Source of the DNA: Oasisia sp. SBJ-2009
Lineage: Eukaryota > Annelida > Polychaeta > Sabellida > Siboglinidae
DNA length: 64,000 nt
Reading direction: 5' to 3'
NCBI GenBank assembly: GCA_964017155.1
Contig: OZ024867.1
Location: 11,408,116-11,472,115 of the forward strand
In this document: positions 22,870 through 64,000 of the stretch, one piece after another
Position numbering within the stretch: position 1 is the stretch's first letter
How the letters are laid out: every line of letters begins with the position of its first letter
Program-made: the position numbers and the translations under genes
Notes under the pieces: generated by a model
Told to the model about the DNA's origin: nothing
Database searches by the model: none
Seen by the model: the letters and a program-made list of their open reading frames with translations, nothing else

Positions 22870-24999
22870 ATGGCTGACGTCTCCTCCTGTATAAAGACTG
22901 GAAGTGCCTCCACTGACACGGCAGAGACAACAGTTTCTGCAGACCCTCAAGAGAAATGCTATGAATGTGACAGATGTGGGGATTCATTTTCAAAGAAAAA
23001 ACTATTAAAATGTCACATATGCTCACACACTGGAGAGAGTCTCTACAAATGTGACATTTGTGGGGAAGAATTTCTAAAGAGAAGACTGCTAAAGAATCAC
23101 ACATGTTCTCAGTCGGAGAAGAAAATCTACAAATGTGACACTTGTGGGGAAGAATTTCTAAAGAGAAGACTGCTAAAGAATCATACGTGTTCTCAGTCGG
23201 AGAAGAAACTCTACAAATGTGACACTTGTGGGGAAGAATTTCTAAAGAGAAGACTGCTAAAGAATCACACATGTTCTCAGTCGGAGAAGAAACTCTACAA
23301 ATGTGACACTTGTGGGGAGGAATTTGTAAAGAGAAAACATCTAAAGTATCACACGTGTTCTCAGTCGGAGAAGAAACTCTACAAATGTGACACTTGTGGG
23401 GAAGAATTTCTAAAGAGAAGACTGCTAAAGAATCACACATGTTCTCAGTCGGAGAAGAAACTCTACAAATGTGACACTTGTGGGGAAGAATTTCTAAAGA
23501 GAAGACTGCTAAAGAATCACACATGTTCTCAGTCGGAGAAGAAACTCTACAAATGTGACACTTGTGGGGAGGAATTTGTAAAGAGAAAACATCTAAAGTA
23601 TCACACGTGTTCTCAGTCGGAGAAGAAACTCTACAAATGTGACACTTGTGGGGAAGAATTTCTAAAGAGAAGACTGCTAAAGAATCACACATGTTCTCAG
23701 TCGGAGAAGAAACTCTACAAATGTGACACTTGTGGGGAAGAATTTCTAAAGAGAAGACTGCTAAAGAATCACACATGTTCTCAGTCGGAGAAGAAACTCT
23801 ACAAATGTGACACTTGTGGGGAAGAATTTCTAAAGAGAAGACTGCTAAAGAATCACACATGTTCTCAGTCGGAGAAGAAACTCTACAAATGTGACACTTG
23901 TGGGGAAGAATTTGAAGAAAACTTTCACTTAAACAACCACATTTGCAATACTGGTGAAAGGACATCACATGAGTGTGGTGCGTCTGGGAAACTGCTCACA
24001 AAAAGAATTTTTTTGAAAAGGCACATGCCCACTCATCCCATTGGGTTGAAAAGTCAAATGAATACTCAGTTTAATCAGAATATTGACGAATGTGATATGC
24101 AGGTTGCAAAAGATGACGGTTTCTGCTGCAGTGCTACGGATAAATCATCCGTGAGTAGCTCGAGCGGGGAACAAAGTTTTGAGTTAATCCACAAAATGTC
24201 TACTGACAGCGACAAGGCTGAGAAATGCTTCAGATGTGTCATATGTGAGGCAAGTTTCCCACGGCGTGATGGTCTGAAGAGACACGTGCTGATTCACACT
24301 GGAGAGAAACCTTTCAAATGTGACACATATGGAGCAATGTTTGCAGATAGTAGTAACCTGATGAAAAACCACTTGCGTATTCACACTGGGGACAAGCCTT
24401 TTAAGTGTGGCAACTGTGATGCAAGATTTGCATGGAAATGTTCTTTGAAAATCCACTTGCGTATTCACACTGGGGAGAAACCTTTTAAGTGTGGTAACTG
24501 TGATGCAAGATTTGCACGTAAAGATACATTGAAAACCCACTTGCGTATTCACACTGGGGAGAAGCCTTTTAAGTGTGGTAACTGTAGTGCAAGATTTGCA
24601 CATGAATGTACTTTGAAAACTCACTTGCGTATTCACACTGGGGAGAAGCCTTTTAAGTGCGATATCTGTGATGCAAGATTTGCACATAATAGTAATTTTA
24701 ACACACACTTGCATGTTCACACTGGGAAGATGCCTTTTAAGTGTAATAACTCAAACTGTGATGCAAGATTTGTATATAAAAGTTTTTTGAAAACCCACTT
24801 GCGTATTCACACTGGGGAGAAACCTTTTAAGTGTGGTAACTGTGATGCAAGATTTGCACAGAAAAGTTCTTTGAAAACCCACTTGCGTATTCACACTGGG
24901 GAGAAACCTTTTAAGTGTGGTAACTGTGATGCAAGATTTGCATATAAAGATACATTGAAAACCCACTTGCGTATTCACACTGGAGAAAAGCCTATATAA
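22870..24999 (+). CDS. C2H2 zinc-finger protein with two finger arrays (709 aa)
   Basis: Probably a nuclear DNA-binding protein. After a short lead, finger 1 (residues 31-58) is classical, ending HICSH. Fingers 2-11 (59-338) are near-identical 28-residue units with CDTCGEEF, then LLKNHTCSQ or HLKYHTCSQ: the last zinc-binding His is Gln. Finger 12 ends HICNT and finger 13 lacks its second Cys. A 60-residue Ser/acidic linker follows. Fingers 14-22 (454-709) are mostly classical with TGEKP linkers; finger 15 has CDTYG in place of CxxC and finger 20 has CNNSNC. There is no KRAB, BTB or SCAN domain. A possible acceptor (TTTTTCAG, about 22840-22848) lies just upstream, so a 5' non-coding exon may exist. 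The frame ends at a +1 frameshift in the next finger. The specific function is unknown. Confidence 0.85.
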   Translation: MADVSSCIKTGSASTDTAETTVSADPQEKCYECDRCGDSFSKKKLLKCHICSHTGESLYKCDICGEEFLKRRLLKNHTCSQSEKKIYKCDTCGEEFLKRRLLKNHTCSQSEKKLYKCDTCGEEFLKRRLLKNHTCSQSEKKLYKCDTCGEEFVKRKHLKYHTCSQSEKKLYKCDTCGEEFLKRRLLKNHTCSQSEKKLYKCDTCGEEFLKRRLLKNHTCSQSEKKLYKCDTCGEEFVKRKHLKYHTCSQSEKKLYKCDTCGEEFLKRRLLKNHTCSQSEKKLYKCDTCGEEFLKRRLLKNHTCSQSEKKLYKCDTCGEEFLKRRLLKNHTCSQSEKKLYKCDTCGEEFEENFHLNNHICNTGERTSHECGASGKLLTKRIFLKRHMPTHPIGLKSQMNTQFNQNIDECDMQVAKDDGFCCSATDKSSVSSSSGEQSFELIHKMSTDSDKAEKCFRCVICEASFPRRDGLKRHVLIHTGEKPFKCDTYGAMFADSSNLMKNHLRIHTGDKPFKCGNCDARFAWKCSLKIHLRIHTGEKPFKCGNCDARFARKDTLKTHLRIHTGEKPFKCGNCSARFAHECTLKTHLRIHTGEKPFKCDICDARFAHNSNFNTHLHVHTGKMPFKCNNSNCDARFVYKSFLKTHLRIHTGEKPFKCGNCDARFAQKSSLKTHLRIHTGEKPFKCGNCDARFAYKDTLKTHLRIHTGEKPI
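23044..23883 (+). repeat. Ten 84-bp tandem units encoding fingers 2-11
   Basis: The period is exactly 84 bp (units begin at TAC 23044, 23128 and so on; finger 12 begins at 23884). Units are nearly identical in DNA. Variant B (GGGGAGGAATTTGTAAAGAG) occurs at the fourth and seventh units, giving an order of A-AAB-AAB-AAA and so a 252-bp higher-order period. This suggests recent expansion by unequal exchange. Confidence 0.95.
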
Positions 25000-25156
25000 G
25001 TGTTGTAACTGTGACGCAAGATTGGCAGATAAAACTAATTTGATAAAACGCATATTCACACTGGGGAGAAGTAACTGTGATGGAAGATTTGCACAGAGAT
25101 GTTCTATGAAAACCCACTTGCGTATTCGGGAGAAACTGGACAAACATGATAAATAG
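25000..25156 (+). pseudogene. Out-of-frame fingers after the stop of the zinc-finger gene
   Basis: The expected TTTTAAGTGTGG reads TATATAAGTGTTG here, one base longer, creating the TAA stop. Beyond it the finger code continues in another frame (CCNCDARLADKTNL) and, after a deletion, as CDGRFAQRCSMKTHLRI. The array was therefore longer and has been cut by a frameshift. Confidence 0.8.
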
Positions 25157-25619
25157 TTGTATAATATATAAACATTGAAATGCTCGTTGTAGTTGACCCT
25201 GTGTCTGACATAGCCTATGCTTAACGTTTTCGTTTTTTATTTGTAAGTATGTCTTTGAAAAAAAAAATTGAGTTGTATACAAATATAACTAATTACCTTT
25301 GAAATACATTGGCAGATACCATATTTATTCATTCACAATTCACTTGCTACTGTGTTACTTAATTTTTTAGAAAGCTAAAGTTACCATTGTTTTGAATGAA
25401 TTGTATAAGGTTTTGTCTAGCATTGTTTAGTTTTAATAACTGTTGACCCAAATTCTGGGCACATATCCAGTCGTTTTTGTGAGAGAACAGCGTTGTGGTT
25501 AACGCGTCTGCTTTAGAGTTCAGGAATCGGTGCCATGATATACGAAGACAGTGCATCGCTTCACTTTGTTGATCATGATCAGTTTCGTTAAAATTCCCAT
25601 TATTATTAAAGCAGTTAAA

Positions 25620-26060
25620 AAAAGTGCAAGCTCATTGCAATATGGTGTGGTTTCTGTATACTGATATTACAGTTACCTTGGGTTATACTGACAATGGTAG
25701 CCTTCAACGGTTTTCACAAACATATATCCATAACTGTTGTCAACAGTGCATTTTTTCTGAGGTCTTTGATAATCAATTAATCATTTGTACGCTAATCCAT
25801 ATGAATGAATATGTATGCAACAATGTACTGATAAATTTATATGTTCGAATGTTTTATAGCTTAATCCATGTGAACGAAAATGTATACATTAATGTTATCA
25901 GCAACGTATTTGTTGTAAGGGTTAGTCGAGAGTAAGTGTTTGTTTAATTAATCATCATGTCATTAATTAGAGAGTAAGCATTAAAATCCTGTCTTTTGAG
26001 AGTCACAGAGTATGAGTGCCGTGTGTAGATACAAGGAAGTTGTCACAATTTTAGAAAAAT
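25620..26060 (+). repeat. 3' flank shared with the decayed zinc-finger locus (copy 2)
   Basis: Counterpart of 6145-6600. It is collinear, including CAAGCTCATTGCAAT near the start and TCACAATTTTAG near the end, with scattered substitutions and short indels. Confidence 0.85.
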
Positions 26061-26611
26061 TGTCAGACGAAGAATTATTACTGGTTTCTCATAAGCACAT
26101 ACACTTACAAATATGCAGTAAAACTTTATTAAACAAAACATGATAATTATTCGTCTAAATAGTAAATACATGTTCCACCCCATGCAATGTTAAACTAGTG
26201 AAACGTGTTATGTTAATAATATAAAATAATTGTCATTGATGGCAGTTGTGTTCAATATTGCGAAGCGATGTTATACCACAATAAACACAAAGGAAACGTT
26301 GCGTGGTCAGATAGTATAAAAAAACTAGTTAACTAACAATAGTATAAAAAACTAGTTAACTAACAATTTTTAATGCATGCATTTGTATAATTAAGGAACA
26401 CTAAATTATATAACGAACCAAATAAATTAAAATATATACTCTATAGAATACCTTGCTGAATGAATCACAGAATGCACACTGTCCGATGAATGATAAAAAG
26501 CTTCTTAAAACAGCGAGCGTTTAACAGAGTGAAAACAAGTCATGTATGACTATGTTGACTAACCAAACTTACAATGAGGAAACACAGTCGGTTCTTCCTG
26601 CGTCACGGAAT

Positions 26612-26671
26612 GGTTACCCAGGCTCCATGAGGTGGCGGCACTTTTAAGCCCCTCAATTCTGCCTGGGGAAG
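26612..26671 (-). repeat. Dispersed repeat, copy 2
   Basis: Inverse of 14364-14412 (CCATGAGGTGGCGGCACTTT then TAAGCCCCTCAATTCTGCC). Class unknown. Confidence 0.75.
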
Positions 26672-27039
26672 TAACGCTCTGCATTTGCTACACGCTAGGG
26701 CGGCCTTATCCCAGATTAGGGTAGAGACGCTGATTGGCTCTCAGGCCAACTATGAAATGAAAATAATTAAAACAACGATATACAAGATAATGATATCCCG
26801 TGAAAGGTATTCAACACCGAACTTATATTAACACAAAAATAAGTAAAAATTCAAATTTACATTTTTTTAAAGTATTGAGACTGCACAAGATTATACAGAT
26901 TCTGAAAGTCGTATGTTAGTCAACGGTTCCCATCGACACAACTAAACACGAACAAAACTTCAACTTCTACAATCACCAAAACAACCCGCGTTTATTATCT
27001 CCATTTTTATTTCGAACTCTGTTTTTCGTCTTTTGCTTC

Positions 27040-27151
27040 AGTTCAGTTCAGTTCAGTTCAGTTCAGTTCAGTTCAGTTCAGTTCAGTTCAGTTCAGTTCA
27101 GTTCAGTTCAGTTCAGTTCAGTTCAGTTCAGTTCAGTTCAGTTCAGTTCAT
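27040..27151. repeat. (GTTCA)n pentanucleotide array
   Basis: About 22 near-perfect copies of GTTCA. Confidence 0.97.
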
Positions 27152-29029
27152 TGAAAGTGTACAAATCACATCATAGTCACCAAGTCTCGTTAATTGCACT
27201 AAAGAAATAATTTCATTGTTCACTATTCACAATTGCTGCAGATTAAAATCGGCTACAGTACATAATAATACACATGCTCGCGTGTCCACACGCACGCGTG
27301 CGCACGCACACACACAGTCCAAGTTCTGAAACGAAGAAATCACCAGATCCACATAAGTACGACGACGACGCTATAAAAATATCCGTTACAAACCTATATT
27401 CTTTCTCATAAGAAGAGGCCAGACTATCTGAACTCAACAATTAGCACCGACAGTTTAGGTAACTCTCATTCAAGGGCTGTGTAATTATATACAAATTCCA
27501 ATAATCCAAAAACGAAATTATGGATTGCATCGATGCACCAACCTGTCACAACAAATTGGGAAGGTCAATAAATTCGAGTGATACATTCACGTGTATCGAC
27601 GTGTCACAAGTAAACGTTTCGGTAAAATATTCACAGAGGACACATACAGAGACGCCCCAATTCTTTCTAATGAAAATAATAGTTAGGACATATTATAGCT
27701 AACTGCAACTGGTGAGTCATATCAAAAACTGACAAAACGTTTACTGGCACAGCTGAAAATATATCTATAGGGCAGAATTTCTTCAAATTTTTTGCTCACT
27801 GTGAAGTACTAAACTCATTTCCCCCCCAATTCTTGTATTCCAAATGTCGCCGATATCCAATTGTTTTGATTATTGGAATTTGTGATAATTTACAAAACCC
27901 CTAACGACGCTCGTGTTTAAGGCTTCTGAGATCAACAGCAGGCACACTAGTGGTTTCTCAACGTCTTCTGTGGCCGAGTCACTCGCTACCGTAATATTAC
28001 CTTTACGGACAGGGTTTACAGTGGTAAAGAGTGTAACGCAACTAACGCTGACATTACACGTTTGGTTGACGTAGTAAAATAGAGCCAGCTGCGCATTTTA
28101 TAAAATATATTGGCAGCACTGTCATCAATAACATGCTAATACAGGATTTTCGCCATTTCGACAAACGATGATCACTACACTCGGTACCCAATAACACTGG
28201 GTATACTATTTGTTGCATACATTTATTTTTTCTGTATAAGTGGGGTAGAAAAGCTTACCCCAAAATCGGTCAAGAAAACCCCTCGCATGCATACGATGCA
28301 ATTCACACATTACAGAACACTAGCGATATAGTACAATTAGTGCACTAGAGTTAACATTAACGACAAATCAGTCACATATAGATCGGCCTGCATACGCCAA
28401 TGGCGGACATGTTATTATCAACAGCGTCAGTTGAAGGCACTCTGTGATTCGTCGATTTATCTCTCCCTCATCTGTGGACCAATCAGACGACAGTGGCGAG
28501 AACACTTCATTTTTTTGTACATATTTTGCTATTATTTTGTTTCATGCAAAATACCACTGCTTTTTTTGTGCCAACAATTGACGGCTTCGTGCCATAAATC
28601 AACGGCGTTACGTTATCAAATATACTCATATATGATTCACGCCTGTACACATCACCCTGCTGAAAACAACCTCTGAAAAATATACATACAGTTTGTAAAA
28701 CACGTTTGTCTGCATTTTGCATAATCATAATATAAGATACAAATCTATAATAATATATATATATATAATATTTATATAAGTGTTGACACATGCATAATGT
28801 ATAGTCACTATCCATGCATAGTTGTGCAAAATTGCTCGAAAATTCTTCATTTGGTTTATCTATGTACAAATTAGGACAGCTCAGATTATTGATCGAGTGC
28901 TACAGAGACACGACACGCTTCAATGCACCCGACACGCTTCAATGCACCAACAGTGTTTCGATACGCTTCAAGTCATCGCGGTCATGTTTTTTTTTCTGAT
29001 ATGCTGACATACAGACCTGACAGTTTCTG

Positions 29030-29423
29030 ACACCTGATTTAAGTAAGTCACCAACTGGAGTTACACTGACACAAATGATGTCATGCAGACACAATTTGAC
29101 ACAATCCATGTCTTGACAGGTCGACACAACTTGTGTCATATCGACACAAGTGGTGTAGTGTCGAAATGGCTCATGTCACGTCTACAAAAGTGATGTTGCG
29201 GCGATATAATTAGTGTCAGCTGACATAACTGGCGTCACGTCACACACAAGTCATGACGTCAACGACACAATGACACGACTGGTGCCATGTCGAAATAACT
29301 CTCACGAGGCACAACATCTGTCAGTGCCAGATGACAACATCTGTCAGTGTCAGATGATTCATCTGTGTAGCGCTGTACACTGATCGAAAACAAGTGGACG
29401 GTGGCGCACCCTGCTGGCAGCGT
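29030..29423 (-). repeat. YAP 3' flank/3'UTR with degenerate GACACAA-type repeats
   Basis: Directly downstream of the YAP stop. Imperfect repeats of TGTCGACACAA, TGTCA and GACACAA fill about 350 bp, ending beside the stop with two copies of ATCTGTCAGTG(C/T)CAGATGA. A candidate polyadenylation signal on the minus strand (AATAAA) is at 28227-28222, so the 3'UTR may extend about 1.2 kb. UTR status is inferred from position only. Confidence 0.5.
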
Positions 29424-62686
<33,263 letters not shown>

Positions 62687-62950
62687 GTCGTCTGCCGTCG
62701 AACGAAATCGCCCAGGAGTGACTTTGTCGCGCGTCTCAAGTCACCCGCTGAACGTCGTCGGGCGTGTTTAATCCTAGACTGCGATCCTCCGTCGAAATAT
62801 AGCGAGTTTCCGTAGGTTTGGAAACACTTTCATGGGTGGACCCCCTTCTCCAAGTTTCTGCCAGCTTAGTCACGTGACCACTGTGTTGCAATTTACTTTC
62901 GCCGAAGCGCAACCCACGCGTACTTCACGCGCCCGGGTAAATAGTCCCGA
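62687..62950 (-). promoter_or_regulatory. Probable YAP 5'UTR/proximal promoter, CpG-rich, with palindromic E-box
   Basis: The region upstream of the YAP ATG is rich in CpG (CGTCGTCG, GCGCGTC, ACGCGCCCGGG) in an otherwise AT-rich window, as expected of a housekeeping promoter. GTCACGTGAC at 62869-62878 is a perfect 10-bp palindrome with a CACGTG core (USF/MITF/TFE type). No TATA box is evident. The transcription start is not determined. Confidence 0.45.
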
Positions 62951-63440
62951 ATACAAACAACCGAAAATCACACGCCGTTAAAGTGTGTGACTGATTCACT
63001 TAAAAACGAATCACAGAAGGTGATTGCTAATAAAATGTGCGTGGCCTTATCGGTGAAACTGGCACAAATAGTCCCGTGTATATAAGTAGGCGTAGTGATA
63101 CAGTAGTACTTCTGCCGTGGGCGTGAGTTCGATGGGGGTCCCGTGTGCGTCACTCCGTCTGACCCCGGTGACCCCGGGCGCTGTTGGCGCAGCTCGGCGC
63201 CAGTGGCTTCCGACAAGGGGCCGTATCAGTTAACTTTGCGTACCGTTAACCAACACAACACAACGTCAGCGTCTGACCGCTGGGCGTAGCTTCCCACGGA
63301 CCGCGTCGTCCGTGTGTTCCGTAATCACGCACTCGCTAAGTGGTGGGGGTTGCTCTAGTGTGATTGTTAGGCCTAATTGACTCATGCCTAAATTAAGACG
63401 TTACCTGTTGATAATAACTAATAGTAACATAACCCTACTG
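62951..63440. other. CpG-rich upstream region of YAP
   Basis: CpG-dense around 63110-63330 (GGCGCAGCTCGGCGCC, GGACCGCGTCGTCCG). Could be part of the YAP promoter or a distal 5'UTR exon. A minus frame here has no ATG near its start. Confidence 0.4.
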
Positions 63441-63830
63441 GCCCTATAATAATAAGAATAATTTTTATTTATAAAGCGCCGTGTATCCAGAAAACGTTTC
63501 TGCTCAGAGGCGCGTACATACATCATTTGTAACATATAAATGTATAAAATATGATTAATCATTTAAAAAAGTTGCCTAAATGATAGTAAATAATTAATTA
63601 AATATAGTTTCTAAAACTCACAGTATATAAGCTAAACTTATCAGCAATAAATAAATATATAAAATAAATAATTAATAAAAATAAAATATATATATATATA
63701 TTATTTTAATAAGATATTAAAACAATACTCTAAAATACTAAAATAGTTTGGGAAACTATAATTACAGTTGAAATAAATTCATTGTGACAAAAACCTACAA
63801 GTAATTTATAAATGCGGCTTTAAAAAGAGA
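63440..63830 (-). mobile_element. LINE 3'UTR copy, inverted
   Basis: The reverse strand matches 30870-31220 (AAATGCGGC, TTATCAGCAATAAATA and TTTATTTATAAAGCGCC as written on plus). It abuts the SINE at 63828. Confidence 0.78.
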
Positions 63831-64000
63831 GCGCAGTGGCTCAGGGGTACGGCTTCGGACTCTCGACTACGAGAACCCGGGTTCGAATCCTGGCTGCGGT
63901 GTTAAAACCTTGGGCAAGTTTTTTCACTCTACATTGCTCCAGTTCACTCAGCTGAATAAATGAGTACCTGACTATAGACAGTGGTGGATATGTGTACGAG
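63828..64000 (+). mobile_element. SINE family 1, cut by the window end
   Basis: GCGCAGTGGCTCAGGGGTAC (box A) and GGGTTCGAATCCTGGCTGCG (box B), then AAAACCTTGGGCAAGTTTTT. The least diverged head in the window. Confidence 0.88.

Larger units (their letters stand above)
26070..29030. other. Stretch between the zinc-finger locus and the YAP 3' end
   Basis: Holds the (GTTCA)n array, the dispersed repeat at 26612, a 27-bp tandem pair (AACTAGTTAACTAACAAT at 26320-26370) and part of the presumed YAP 3'UTR. No supported gene. Confidence 0.5.

Noticed and set aside
22844..23968. 374-residue repetitive minus-strand frame
   Set aside because: It is the antisense of the 84-bp finger repeat; the plus frame has conserved zinc-finger ligands, the minus frame none.
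24184..25143. Minus-strand frames rich in SVNTQV repeats
   Set aside because: Antisense of the second zinc-finger array.
62968..63216. Minus frame upstream of YAP as a possible extra N-terminal exon
   Set aside because: It begins at a non-ATG codon, lacks YAP-like sequence, and exon 1 already starts with a good ATG before the TEAD-binding region.

Overview
This is 64 kb of AT-rich, intron-containing nuclear DNA from an animal. It is crowded with microsatellites, tRNA-derived SINEs, LINE tails and inverted-repeat DNA elements. Nothing looks prokaryotic. The repeat landscape and the form of its YAP gene suggest an invertebrate, probably marine, but I cannot place the phylum from sequence alone.

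The main gene is a complete YAP1/Yorkie orthologue (Hippo-pathway coactivator) on the minus strand. Nine coding exons run from the ATG at 62686 down to the stop at 29424. All eight introns have GT-AG borders and all phases agree, giving a 520-residue protein. It has a TEAD-binding region, LATS-type HxRxxS sites, two WW domains, a coiled coil, a transactivation region and a C-terminal PDZ ligand (LTWL). Intron 2 is about 15 kb and intron 4 about 9 kb; both are filled with repeats. One exon is squeezed between two tandem arrays.

The left 29 kb is mostly mobile DNA. It holds (i) a long inverted-repeat element (about 2228-4347) around an ORF with two CxxC/HxxC modules and two in-frame TGA codons; (ii) a decayed C2H2 zinc-finger gene (5317-5860); (iii) a nested repeat region (7.9-14.3 kb) with a LINE reverse-transcriptase remnant; (iv) a fold-back element built from GGGGCATTGCGACT motifs (14.99-16.56 kb); (v) a TTAA-flanked element and an element with 23-bp terminal inverted repeats (20.8-22.6 kb); and (vi) an open C2H2 zinc-finger gene (22870-24999). 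The two zinc-finger loci share a homologous 3' flank, so they are copies of one ancestral locus.

The most unusual items are the zinc-finger array in which ten near-identical fingers have replaced the last zinc-binding histidine by glutamine, the two-module CxxC/HxxC ORF truncated inside a fold-back element, and a YAP gene whose main LATS site is split by a 200-bp intron made largely of a LINE 3' end. Transposon families were assigned from ends, target-site duplications and short peptide tails only. No database was searched.
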